DNA of 64,000 bases from Kosakonia sp. BYX6 (GTDB taxonomy: Bacteria; Pseudomonadota; Gammaproteobacteria; Enterobacterales; Enterobacteriaceae): the NCBI RefSeq assembly GCF_038449125.1, contig NZ_CP151800.1, positions 4,722,839 through 4,786,838 of the forward strand, given 5' to 3'. Below, one piece after another: positions 31,136 to 41,186 of this stretch (its first letter is position 1; each line of letters starts with the position of its first letter). Below the pieces are notes generated by a model. The model was not told where the DNA came from and made no database searches. It was given only the letters and a program-made list of their open reading frames with translations. A program made the position numbers and the translations under genes.

Positions 31136-34100
31136 TTATACGTCAGTTTTTAGCGCTGTGGCAACAAACAACTTAATAAGAAATGTTGAAAAAGAGGGCG
31201 GATTATATCCGGCCACTCTTCTGGTACGAGGCGCCTGACCAGGCAGTTCGAGACCGGCGATATGGGGAAGATACAAGGACAGACTATCGGCATTCTCCAG
31301 TACGATATTTACCATCAATGCGGGGTTATCTTTAATCAGTTGATTCGCCGCAGGCCCATCAAGTGGATCGATATTAAGGTGTCTATACAGGCGTGCCATA
31401 AATTTATCCGCAATCTCATTTCCTTCAATGCCTTCCGTCTCAATAAGGTTTTTAATCTTCTTGAAAATATATTGGGAGTCTTTCTGTTCTGTTGATTCAT
31501 CAAAAATATAAGCGGCATCTATACTGGACACGGACAGGTGAGAATGTTCATGAATCATCGTATTAATTTGCAATTGTACTGCCTGATCGCGATATTGTTC
31601 TGGAACACTTTTTATATTGATGAATTGGTCGTTCACGATGTAAATAGTGTTACTTCTGTCGCCCTGAATAACATAAGCAACTTCAAGGTCTTGACCGAAA
31701 TCAACATGACTTTTGTATATTTCAGGGTTTTTCGGATCTTTAGTCAATTTGCTGGAAACGATGACAATATTATCGTAGTTCTTCGCCAAACTTTCTTTAA
31801 CGAGACCACGTATGCGCAATGCAACAGCTTGTAGCCTGGATCGAACCTGATCAATGACTGCTGCGTCAGTATTATCGACGGCATAAGATAAATACTGTTC
31901 AACAACGGTATCATATTCAGGATCCGTTAACTTCATAAATGCCTGGTCAAGTGTTGATATTGTCTCTGTAATCGCGCTGAAAACCTGTTTGCGAGTCTCC
32001 AGTATATAAGGGGGGATTTGCTTACCGGCATCACTGCTTGTATCCAGACCACGGTATACATCGTAAGACCATTTCGAATATTTCCCTTCAAAGAGTTCTT
32101 TTTCGAAAATATCAAGTGTTCCTCGCGACAAGTAATTAATATTTGTCGGGAGCGGAACGAATTGCGTAATGCTGCCCGGTGGAATGGTTTTCCCGGAAAA
32201 ATGCTGCTGGCTGGTTGAAGGTGCCAAGTCTGATGGTGTCTTATCTTCACCCGGCTCTATCCATTTTGTGGGAAGGTGGACCTCCGCAGAAGAACGCCCC
32301 ATAAAGAGGTGAAGTTGCATTTTTTTATCCGGGAAGACATTAGAAACCCCCTGTAACAGGCGCTCTGACGATGTTGAGTCAGCAGTAATTTGAATAACAT
32401 TTTTATTGAATTTTCTGGCCAGATAATAATAGCTTTGCGAAAGGCTATTAAAGGACCAGATGGTATAGTCATCGATTGATTCACCAGATAGCCTTATTTC
32501 TCTCTTAGGTAAACGACCTTCAAGCAAATGATCAATACTGTTTCTGTAAAGGTTTAAATTACTTCCTTTTCCAGCATAAAAAGCCACTTTGATATTTGGT
32601 GGGACGGTATAGAACGAATCTAATAACTGGCCATAACCCTGTAGATACAAATCTGGTGAGGAATTTGGAAAATGATAGATGTTGAAATCAGGAAATTCAA
32701 TTCGTGTAACTTGTCCGAACATAGGGATAATTCGGGTAGCTCCCGTGGGAACTAATTGCTTCATGCTTTTATCATATTTGTATATTCCAGAGACATCCGA
32801 ACCTGGCGTTCTGAACTCATAAAGGTCAAGATTGCTGTGATACTCTACAATTTCATAAAAATTTGTTCTTGAAAGAATAGGGGAAATATCACCTGTATCT
32901 GGATCATAGTAATAAACCTGACGCAAATCATTTTCAGATCCGAGTGTTATAACTCGACCACTTTTCCCGATGAAATTTAGCTCATAATATTCATGATCAT
33001 ATGAAAGCAAAAGTTTATCGTCTGACGTGACATATAATTTGTTCTTTCCTTCAACGGCATAAAATTCCCCACTCCATGTTGGTGTGAATTTAGAGAGAAC
33101 GCCCACTTCTAACCAAGCCGAAGCCGTGGAGTCGGTACTGCTGGCAACTGTTGGCTCAGTGACTATCATCCCTCTTCGCATACCATATTGTTTTAACCAC
33201 GAATGAAGTCTTGTACTGTCAAGACTATTTGCTTCGCCCCAATAATAGATATCCTGCGTTATCAATGATATGAAGTCATCGGAATTAGCAATACACTGAA
33301 ATTTAAATGCTGAGTCATTTTCAAGCATATAACTAAATTTTTTGCCATTTTTTGTGATATCGGAAAAGAGATCTGGATGGGCATTATATGTGGGAGATTT
33401 TGTTTGATATCTTAAAATCAGCTTGTCTAAGTTAGAGGCATAGTCAGAAGGTAAAGTTCCTGACTCCATTGTGTCTTGAAAATGTTTAAGTGCATCTTTT
33501 ATATTGATATATATCCCGTTATTCATTGGGAGGTCAATAATATGCATAGTAGTACCAGTCGATTTTATTAATTCGTGAAGGATGGCACCTTTCAGGTCCT
33601 GAATAGTGGCGTGTTGTGCATTTTCACCAATATCAATCATATCGATGTTAATGAACATATATTCATTATTATTAGGATGTATGAAAGCAATGCGATCGGT
33701 TGTTCTCTCGTATTGGACGTGTTCATTCTTAGATTTACTCATTACAGAAATGAGTTTCACCTTGCGTTTACGTAATCCTTTCAGGACGCTATCAATACGT
33801 GAATTTAATGAAGCTTCAACATCCGAAATAAATACAGGGGAATGATTATCCAGTATTTCTTTCAGGTAATCTTCAACTAACGGATTATTAAAGTCATCAG
33901 GTCTGAGGGAATCCAGAACCGATGGGAGCAGGTGCTGCTCTAAATAGTTAATAGTATCGTCCACTAACATCAATGCTTCGCTTAAATAAGGGTCTCTTAC
34001 TTTAGGTGGTGGAGTAAGATCATGGACGCTAAAAATATAATCAGCATTTGAGAGAACCTCCCTGGAATAAAGTGCTTTCTCTGCTGCGTCCTGCAAATTG

Positions 34101-37100
34101 GCATCCGATATCGGTTCGACTGGTTCATTAATAATACCGATATCGTCGGGCATCTCAACGTATAGTTTGCCACTCAGGCGTGTGTCGGTGGTTACTGATT
34201 TTAAAGTATAGATACCTTCCACTCCGATATAAGGTGTGTTCCTAATATGTTCTAATGCTTCATCTATATTGCCAGTCAACCTATTAGCAATAAAGGTTGG
34301 CATATCGATAAGCTTCATTGGGTTCTCGTCGTGAACACTCACAATAGTTGTGATAGTGGCTTTGCTATTATAAAAATCACTTCCGCCAAGCAATTTTACA
34401 CACGGGTATCCTGTTGGGTTGCTAATATTATCTTCATCTATTATTTCTGCGTTAAAATATTTATTGTGATATCTAAAATAATATCCTTTGGTGCTTTTGC
34501 TCTGATATAAATAAGGAATAGTAAACTTTCTCACTATTTCCAGATCATCAGGAGCGGGTACGTCACCAGAAGATTTTCTTAGCAGGCGGTGCAGTTTTTT
34601 TTCAGGCGTAACATCAGAGCGCAGACAGAATGAACCGAGACCTGGGGCTCGCGCTGGACGGCATTGTACATACTCAATCGGTGCCTCTTCTGTTGCCTCT
34701 CTGCGCAGGTACCAGACTCTATTCGATGACCAAAGCTTTATATCATTTTGCTTATTCAATTCTGGTTTATATTGTATATGCAACTCATTATTTACAAATT
34801 TAGTTGCCACGAATTGCGTGTTATCAATTAATAAACCAGTTTGAAGATGGCTATTATCTTCATATATCCCTTTACCCAAAGGATGGGGGACGGAATTTAT
34901 CGAAGTTAAGGCGTTTTTGTAAAGATGGCGTAACGCTGCGGATTCAAGGAAAAAAGATCCATCCTGAACCGGTGTGTTTTCTAAAGTGAAAACAATATCA
35001 TCAGCACTTTGTAATGAAAAATAACCATTGCTAAATTTTATCTCTGCAGTTTCATAATCTTTGATCTTATAAATATTATTATCAGTTGATTCAACTTTAT
35101 AGTATTTATGGTTTCTTTTTATATAAGTTTGTCCAAACTCATCGCGACTAATTCCGTTATTTTTATCCATTGCGCCGATATTATCTTCGGCAATGTTGGT
35201 GTGCAAAATTTTTCCAGATTCAAGAAGGAGGGCAAGATTATTGTCCATGTTCGCAGAGCTGGCTTCAAATTCCCAACCGTATTGGCTTTGAATAAGTATT
35301 CTTTGGTCCTCTTCGGGTACGGACTCTGTATAGGTATACGCTATAACTTTATCATCAAAATGTCTTAGATAGGCTGGAATAAAATCAATGCCAACAAATA
35401 CACCTTTAATATCTGACCCTCCTGGTGTTGTTATTGTGAAAACATCATTCTCGCCCAGCTCTATCGTTGAATCAGCACTCAACTCGAGCAGTGATTTTCT
35501 GTATTTCTGCTGATTTATCCTGGAGTAGGTATCATCCAATGTTCGACCGGTAATTTCCCACTTCTCATTCCATTGGTTAAATCGGACAAAATGATAACGA
35601 CCTTTAGCATCGCTGATCATGAGGTTTTGCTCATCTTCTGTGATTAGCAACGGGTATGTTACTCCATCAACTTCAATCTCTTCTTTACCATTTTTAAAGG
35701 ACTTAAAGCGTTTATAGAAAACCTCTTCCGGCGTTTCAGTGGATCCTTCAATAGGTTTTTCAGCAGGTACTTCACCGGGTCTTCCGGGAGCTCGCCCTTT
35801 AATAATCAGAGGTGGGAAAGCCTTGAGCCTCTGGGAACCCTTGAGAGTGGATGCTTTAATCATGCCCAATGTCATTGCCTGCAATATTGCGTTTAGATAT
35901 AGATTCAGCCTTTCTTTCGCCGAGACATCCCGACCTTCAAGGTCATCGGCCAATTGTTGCAGAAACGGCCCCGCCACGGTCTGAAGAAAAAAAACAGGCC
36001 AGAACACGGGTATGAGCGTCATCAGTGTTGTAAATACTGTATCAAAGACATCTGCCGTTTCCGTGTGCCAGTGAACCTCTTCCGGAGACGGACAATCTTT
36101 TTGCAAAACGTCCAGATGATATATCTGCTGATGCGCCAGGGTGTTTTCTATAAAAGGCTTTTGTAGAGCCTTTCCTATGTCTCTTAATTCCTGCGAGAAA
36201 GTTAATTTTTTATCACCAAGGCATTCGAGCCCTTTGATCACTATCGTTGCGACTTCGCCATACTCAGGGATAAAGGTTTTCGTCTCAGAGTTATGCTGCT
36301 CTGTCTCTTGATTGGGTAGAAAGACTTTATCGTGAGCACCAGGAATATAGACCTCCCCGCGGCGCCTTTCCTTCTCCAGATCCGGTTCCGACTCTGGCAG
36401 CTCTTCGCGGAAAAGTTTCACTCCTTTCTTATGCGCAGTATGATTTCCTGCCGAATCGGCGGAAATCATGGCATTTGAGGATTGTCGGGCAGTCGTTGTT
36501 TCGACAGAAGGTGTTGTTGCCAACACAACCGCCGATGCCTGACCCCGTAATTCACCGTATTTATTTCTCCAGGCATCCGCTATGGCGGTGTTTTTTTTCT
36601 CGGAAGCCAACAGATAACAAGCATCAAGGGAAATAAGGGTGACCAAGGAGGCTGAATAACGAATAAGCCATGCTCGAAATGTAGGATCATTTTTAATCAG
36701 ATACGCCAGAACTTCAGGTACGACTAATGCGTTGACATTTGCACTGTATGCAGGAATGCTTTTCAGGTACGTTTTACTTATTTCCTGTATGTTTTTCAAT
36801 TGCTCTGTGGTTAATTTATTCTGTCTTAGCGATGCCGACATCTCTTCTAACGCATCTTTGACCGGAATATAGGTGCCATTAACTTTTCTGATATCAAGGT
36901 AATTACGATTTAATCCTTCTGCATGAGCAATGGACCGAATAAGTTCTGTGACCAGTCTGATTTGCGCACCGTTTTCAGTCTCTGCCTTATCCATATTTAT
37001 ATAAATCTTCATATCGTAGGGTGATATATAAACCATTGCACCTGACGACTTTTCATCTTGCGTGAGGTTTATGCTTTTTCCGTGAATTAAGTAGACATAA

Positions 37101-40100
37101 TTTTTATTCAATCCTTTATCTACCTTCTGAAGATATTCCCGCCAGACATTTGCAAAATCTGCAAGATACTCATGTTGGTGAATGTCCAGCGCCTCATTTA
37201 AATAGTTATGAATAATTGACCAGGATGGATGCGTGTAGTGGAGCGTATTATCAAGTGATTTGAATATATCCTCTCTTATGAAATTTATAATGTCGTTTAC
37301 TGTCTTCTGAAGTTTCTGCTCACTGTCGTTAAGGGTGGTTTTATCGACGGTTAGCTTAAAGAATTCCAGTTGTTTTCGACTAATTCGTGAAGGGTAGAGC
37401 CGGGTAATTGCCGACTGCCTTTGATGTGCAGTATCCGGTGGCCTCTTTTGTTTCACCGTGACTTTTGAGGGCAATGTTGCCGCTATCCTGTCGGTGGTCA
37501 CCTTCGCTTCATTGATTGCCTCTTCTACAGCAGCCATCCCGTTCAGCGAACGCCACGGCCTGTTTTCAATCAGTAAACTGGCCTCTTTCTGACTGATATT
37601 GAGCATTTCTGATAGCGCCGTTTCCTGCGTTTTAACCTCCACCAGACTGCCTTTATTTTCCAGAACGATGGTGGCAATGGGCGTCGCTTTGCTGAAGAGA
37701 TCCCCGCAGCTAAAGATCCGCAAGCAATGTAGCCCGGTAGGATTCGCCGGATCGGTCGCATCAACAAGCGTTGCAGGGAAAAATCGACTTTTATATAAAA
37801 AATAGGTTGTGAGGTTTTTTTTGTCTTCCCAATAAACAGGGAGAGTAAATTTATTTACTTTGCTTAAACTTTTGGTGATCGTACGAGAATCAATAGTTGA
37901 ATTACTATCGATGGCTTTTTGTAGCATTCGATTAAGGTTTTCCTCTGTCTTCACGGAGATATAATCAGGTGTAGTGTCTTCTGGCTTCATTGTGTAATAG
38001 GAATAAACCGTTTTGTATTTATAATGCGGTTTTCTCTCTTCACTTCTTACGCGGATCCATGTATTCCCATCTAGCCGTAATATCAAGGGAATAGCCTGAT
38101 TTCCGTCACTCCTTTCTAAATGAAGATAGTTGTCAGAAAACTTTTTCACCATAAAGTGGGCGCCATTAACAATGAAACCTATAACCTCGCTTGTTCGTGA
38201 ATCCTTATAAAGTCCGTTAGCAACCTTGAATCCTGACGAAAATTCTCTACGGATTGCGTTTTGTGTAATGTAAGTTAGAGCCTCTGCTTCAATACAAAAT
38301 TCCCCGAGCGGAGTCTTCTCTATTGTATTTTGTAAACTACGCAGTACCTCGGTATTATTTTTTAACTTGAAGATACCCTTGTCATATTCAATGATTGTAT
38401 TTACATCATTCCATAACGAGTAAGTATTGGTGGAAATCCCTACAGCCGAATAATAAAGATAGTTATTTTTCACAAAAAAATCTGAGTCACGATTCATACT
38501 GACACCGTCAGTTTCAGTTGCGCCTATATTTTCTTTTGCGGGGTCACTGATATATACCTTCTGCTCATTCAGCATGATTTTTACATAATCATCCATTGGC
38601 GAAGAGGCACGTTCAAACTCCCAGCCATAATCATTTTTTACTATTACCCTGGCCTGTGATTTTTTATCTGTGTAAATAACATCATCCTTAACACTTCCCC
38701 AGGCGGGAATAAAATCCCCGGCGATAAATACACCCGTAATATTTTTTCCGGCGGCAGTTTTGAGAGTGGCCATATTGCGGACATTATCAACAGTGATATG
38801 GCTCAATGGCGGTATGGACATACGATATTGTTTTCTATTTTCCCTGTTTGCCGTTGAGTAACCGGTGTTAAAAATCTCATCAACATATTCCCAGGACTCG
38901 GCATTCTGGTTAAAGCGAATGAAACGAAGTTTCCCAGCATCATCAATGATGTAAGGCGTCTCATCATTTGACGCCCATAACTGGAATTTTTGACCGCTAA
39001 CCGCGACATAAATATAACCTTTGGTCGCCGTGAAACGCTCTGTGAGCGATGTTTCCCCGTTTCCTTGATACAGTGCGCGGCACTCTTCCATCGTTAATGT
39101 CGGAAGTAACGTCGTTATCGCCAGCGACAAGGACTGCTGCCGCCGTTGTTTCTTCTCGTCGCCAGACAACCCATAGCCTTTCATGCTGCCATCAAGCATA
39201 CCGGACAGCGGGTCGACGACACTTTTTTGCACCGCCTGTGAACGCATGCCTTGTTTCAGCATGTCACGTACAACGGAGTGCGGTTTTTGTGGCGGTTTAG
39301 CCACGGTAAGAGGGGCCGCGAAGGGAAGTTTGGGATCAAACTCAAATTCCTGAATGGCGGGAACAGGCTCATTTACATGCGGGACGCGTTTGGTGCTTTT
39401 CGATAAGAATTTATACAAACCCCAGCTCAGCCCAGCGGCTGCACCGGCAACGGAAACCGCGCCTGCAATTACGCCCACACCGGGCGTCCATCGGTTTCTG
39501 TTTACCGCCATAGGGAGTTGCGCGCCCGCGGCCACCACGACAGGTGCCATCAGCGGCGCCATTTCAATGTAAGTCTGTTTTCTGCCGGTAGACGTGGCGG
39601 CAGGTATCTCAATGGGGGGATCGTCTTGCGCTTCGCCCTGAATCGGACGAACAACACGCAGAAAACCTTCGTTCTGCGTCCGCTGGAGTTCGTCCGCCGC
39701 CAGTTGCGTGGAACATTGCGTGGTCAGCGCTGATTGGGCAACATTTTTACAAGTCCATAAATCTCGCTTAAAGCGCTGCTTATAGGCCGGGTCACTGGCA
39801 CATTCATACAGGGAGCCGTCCTCAATTTGCATTTTGCAGTCCGCTGTTGCATGCAGTGACATTCGTCCTAACTGGCTCCAGTAAAGGCTGGCGCGTTGAA
39901 ATATTCTTTCCAGATAAATGGGGATTTGCAGAAACGACCGTTGCGGCATCGGATTGTTATTGCGCCAATAATGCCGACCGGCGATGGCTAATAGCGCCAG
40001 GGCGGTGAAGAAATGATCATAAGAGGGATGATTGTTGCTTTCGGTCATCTGCCCTTCATCAATGTATTCTGCGACGCTGTTTCGGATAAATTGCGCCGTG

Positions 40101-40969
40101 CTGGCCAGGATGTTTCCTTTAGCAAGCCAGGAAGAGGCCAGCGTGAGGGAATTCAGAATGGCTAAATCGAGGTTTTTTCGCTCTGTAATGACCGAATAAA
40201 GGTTTTGCGCCGTCAGGACGATTTCCAGCGGTAACATCGGAAAGATTTTCGACAACCCAGACAAAAAGAGCTCGTTCTCTTTGACTTCACCAAAATTAGA
40301 AAACAGTTGTTTAAGGCACCGTTTGCAGTCTTCGGTGAGCGAGACGGCTTTTTCCGGCGTCTCTTGTACGTCGTACCAAATCTCTTTCTCTGGCTCGACA
40401 GGCGCATCATCAATGCCTTCGTACCAATTGCGCCAGCGTTGCCACAGCCCATCGGCATCTTTTTCGATAATATCCGCCAGCCCAAAGCGAAAATTTTTCA
40501 CTTCATCATTCGTGAGGGTATCGCTGTTGCATTGTTTGGCTGCCGACAGCATGGCTTTATAGAACGCATCGTCTCCGTCAACGGCGATAAATGTATCGTT
40601 AACGCGGGCAAAATATTGATCATCAGCGATGCGAACCTCTGCGATTTGCTGGCCGCCTTTCGCTTGTGGCTGCGTATCGACGGGCCACAATGTGCCTTTC
40701 GCCGGGTCTGATGCCACGAAGGTTTCGCCATTCGCCTTCGTTAACACCAGTGTTTTGCCGCGAATAATGTCAGGGTGCGTTGCCGCAGCCAGGCAAATAA
40801 AGATAAAACCTGGCGATTCATCAGAAGAACGCATTCTTTCGGCATACTCCGCGACCTGAAAACCCTCCTGGGTTCTGGGTTTCGGTTTTTCTATTTCCAG
40901 AGAAGGTGCATCGTCTTCGCGATAATTCGCGGTTAGGCAGCCTTGTATGTTTTTATTTTCAACGGGCAT
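31136..40969 (-). CDS. Giant island protein with repeated zincin-like domains; candidate T3SS effector/toxin
   Basis: I do not recognise this 3,277-residue protein. The chosen start (complement of 40967-40969) follows AAGGAAT; an upstream ATG would add 46 residues reading through the leader. Residues 1-650 are a unique, GC-richer region with one hydrophobic segment (about 497-521). A unit of about 1,110 residues then occurs twice: landmark RFIRFNQNAESW near 680 and YHFVRFNQWNEKW near 1789; GVFIAGDFIPAW and GVFVGIDFIPAY; YGWEFE twice. Each unit ends in a domain whose key motif is TELIR (1341) or HELIK (2465). A third partial unit ends in HEHSH (3140-3144), a full HExxH, with Asp3151 seven residues later. 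A second hydrophobic stretch lies near 1640-1665. There is no signal peptide. The gene lies between secretion genes, co-directional with ssrA-ssrB, which suggests an effector or toxin, possibly a zinc protease. That function is inference. Confidence 0.85.
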   Translation of the reverse strand: MPVENKNIQGCLTANYREDDAPSLEIEKPKPRTQEGFQVAEYAERMRSSDESPGFIFICLAAATHPDIIRGKTLVLTKANGETFVASDPAKGTLWPVDTQPQAKGGQQIAEVRIADDQYFARVNDTFIAVDGDDAFYKAMLSAAKQCNSDTLTNDEVKNFRFGLADIIEKDADGLWQRWRNWYEGIDDAPVEPEKEIWYDVQETPEKAVSLTEDCKRCLKQLFSNFGEVKENELFLSGLSKIFPMLPLEIVLTAQNLYSVITERKNLDLAILNSLTLASSWLAKGNILASTAQFIRNSVAEYIDEGQMTESNNHPSYDHFFTALALLAIAGRHYWRNNNPMPQRSFLQIPIYLERIFQRASLYWSQLGRMSLHATADCKMQIEDGSLYECASDPAYKQRFKRDLWTCKNVAQSALTTQCSTQLAADELQRTQNEGFLRVVRPIQGEAQDDPPIEIPAATSTGRKQTYIEMAPLMAPVVVAAGAQLPMAVNRNRWTPGVGVIAGAVSVAGAAAGLSWGLYKFLSKSTKRVPHVNEPVPAIQEFEFDPKLPFAAPLTVAKPPQKPHSVVRDMLKQGMRSQAVQKSVVDPLSGMLDGSMKGYGLSGDEKKQRRQQSLSLAITTLLPTLTMEECRALYQGNGETSLTERFTATKGYIYVAVSGQKFQLWASNDETPYIIDDAGKLRFIRFNQNAESWEYVDEIFNTGYSTANRENRKQYRMSIPPLSHITVDNVRNMATLKTAAGKNITGVFIAGDFIPAWGSVKDDVIYTDKKSQARVIVKNDYGWEFERASSPMDDYVKIMLNEQKVYISDPAKENIGATETDGVSMNRDSDFFVKNNYLYYSAVGISTNTYSLWNDVNTIIEYDKGIFKLKNNTEVLRSLQNTIEKTPLGEFCIEAEALTYITQNAIRREFSSGFKVANGLYKDSRTSEVIGFIVNGAHFMVKKFSDNYLHLERSDGNQAIPLILRLDGNTWIRVRSEERKPHYKYKTVYSYYTMKPEDTTPDYISVKTEENLNRMLQKAIDSNSTIDSRTITKSLSKVNKFTLPVYWEDKKNLTTYFLYKSRFFPATLVDATDPANPTGLHCLRIFSCGDLFSKATPIATIVLENKGSLVEVKTQETALSEMLNISQKEASLLIENRPWRSLNGMAAVEEAINEAKVTTDRIAATLPSKVTVKQKRPPDTAHQRQSAITRLYPSRISRKQLEFFKLTVDKTTLNDSEQKLQKTVNDIINFIREDIFKSLDNTLHYTHPSWSIIHNYLNEALDIHQHEYLADFANVWREYLQKVDKGLNKNYVYLIHGKSINLTQDEKSSGAMVYISPYDMKIYINMDKAETENGAQIRLVTELIRSIAHAEGLNRNYLDIRKVNGTYIPVKDALEEMSASLRQNKLTTEQLKNIQEISKTYLKSIPAYSANVNALVVPEVLAYLIKNDPTFRAWLIRYSASLVTLISLDACYLLASEKKNTAIADAWRNKYGELRGQASAVVLATTPSVETTTARQSSNAMISADSAGNHTAHKKGVKLFREELPESEPDLEKERRRGEVYIPGAHDKVFLPNQETEQHNSETKTFIPEYGEVATIVIKGLECLGDKKLTFSQELRDIGKALQKPFIENTLAHQQIYHLDVLQKDCPSPEEVHWHTETADVFDTVFTTLMTLIPVFWPVFFLQTVAGPFLQQLADDLEGRDVSAKERLNLYLNAILQAMTLGMIKASTLKGSQRLKAFPPLIIKGRAPGRPGEVPAEKPIEGSTETPEEVFYKRFKSFKNGKEEIEVDGVTYPLLITEDEQNLMISDAKGRYHFVRFNQWNEKWEITGRTLDDTYSRINQQKYRKSLLELSADSTIELGENDVFTITTPGGSDIKGVFVGIDFIPAYLRHFDDKVIAYTYTESVPEEDQRILIQSQYGWEFEASSANMDNNLALLLESGKILHTNIAEDNIGAMDKNNGISRDEFGQTYIKRNHKYYKVESTDNNIYKIKDYETAEIKFSNGYFSLQSADDIVFTLENTPVQDGSFFLESAALRHLYKNALTSINSVPHPLGKGIYEDNSHLQTGLLIDNTQFVATKFVNNELHIQYKPELNKQNDIKLWSSNRVWYLRREATEEAPIEYVQCRPARAPGLGSFCLRSDVTPEKKLHRLLRKSSGDVPAPDDLEIVRKFTIPYLYQSKSTKGYYFRYHNKYFNAEIIDEDNISNPTGYPCVKLLGGSDFYNSKATITTIVSVHDENPMKLIDMPTFIANRLTGNIDEALEHIRNTPYIGVEGIYTLKSVTTDTRLSGKLYVEMPDDIGIINEPVEPISDANLQDAAEKALYSREVLSNADYIFSVHDLTPPPKVRDPYLSEALMLVDDTINYLEQHLLPSVLDSLRPDDFNNPLVEDYLKEILDNHSPVFISDVEASLNSRIDSVLKGLRKRKVKLISVMSKSKNEHVQYERTTDRIAFIHPNNNEYMFINIDMIDIGENAQHATIQDLKGAILHELIKSTGTTMHIIDLPMNNGIYINIKDALKHFQDTMESGTLPSDYASNLDKLILRYQTKSPTYNAHPDLFSDITKNGKKFSYMLENDSAFKFQCIANSDDFISLITQDIYYWGEANSLDSTRLHSWLKQYGMRRGMIVTEPTVASSTDSTASAWLEVGVLSKFTPTWSGEFYAVEGKNKLYVTSDDKLLLSYDHEYYELNFIGKSGRVITLGSENDLRQVYYYDPDTGDISPILSRTNFYEIVEYHSNLDLYEFRTPGSDVSGIYKYDKSMKQLVPTGATRIIPMFGQVTRIEFPDFNIYHFPNSSPDLYLQGYGQLLDSFYTVPPNIKVAFYAGKGSNLNLYRNSIDHLLEGRLPKREIRLSGESIDDYTIWSFNSLSQSYYYLARKFNKNVIQITADSTSSERLLQGVSNVFPDKKMQLHLFMGRSSAEVHLPTKWIEPGEDKTPSDLAPSTSQQHFSGKTIPPGSITQFVPLPTNINYLSRGTLDIFEKELFEGKYSKWSYDVYRGLDTSSDAGKQIPPYILETRKQVFSAITETISTLDQAFMKLTDPEYDTVVEQYLSYAVDNTDAAVIDQVRSRLQAVALRIRGLVKESLAKNYDNIVIVSSKLTKDPKNPEIYKSHVDFGQDLEVAYVIQGDRSNTIYIVNDQFINIKSVPEQYRDQAVQLQINTMIHEHSHLSVSSIDAAYIFDESTEQKDSQYIFKKIKNLIETEGIEGNEIADKFMARLYRHLNIDPLDGPAANQLIKDNPALMVNIVLENADSLSLYLPHIAGLELPGQAPRTRRVAGYNPPSFSTFLIKLFVATALKTDV

Positions 40970-41186
40970 AGTAATATTCCTTATAGTGATATGGGTGTAT
41001 GGATGGGTGTTTGAGGGATAAAGCAGAACCTTTATCCTGTTATGGCATTGCCAATATGCCAATAGTGATGCGCAGAATAGAACTGTCGCATGCTGTGTTA
41101 ATAGCAACAGTTTATTCTGTCTTTTTGGGATTGATATCAGGTGAAATACGTATTTGGTTCTCTTCTTTTAAGTGGGTTGAATATAT
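40970..41186 (-). other. Leader between ssrB and the giant gene
   Basis: 217 bp, AT-rich, no gene. No clear terminator follows ssrB, so the giant gene could be read from the ssrAB promoter, from its own promoter here, or both. No convincing -35/-10 pair was found. Confidence 0.4.

Noticed and set aside
31136..38990. Possible nucleotide-level direct repeats or CRISPR-like array in the giant gene
   Set aside because: The repetition is visible only at protein level with low identity; there are no short regularly spaced DNA repeats.
40970..41107. Extension of the giant protein by 46 residues to an ATG at 41107
   Set aside because: No ribosome-binding site, low-complexity translation from the AT-rich leader, whereas the ATG at 40969 has AAGGAAT at a good distance.
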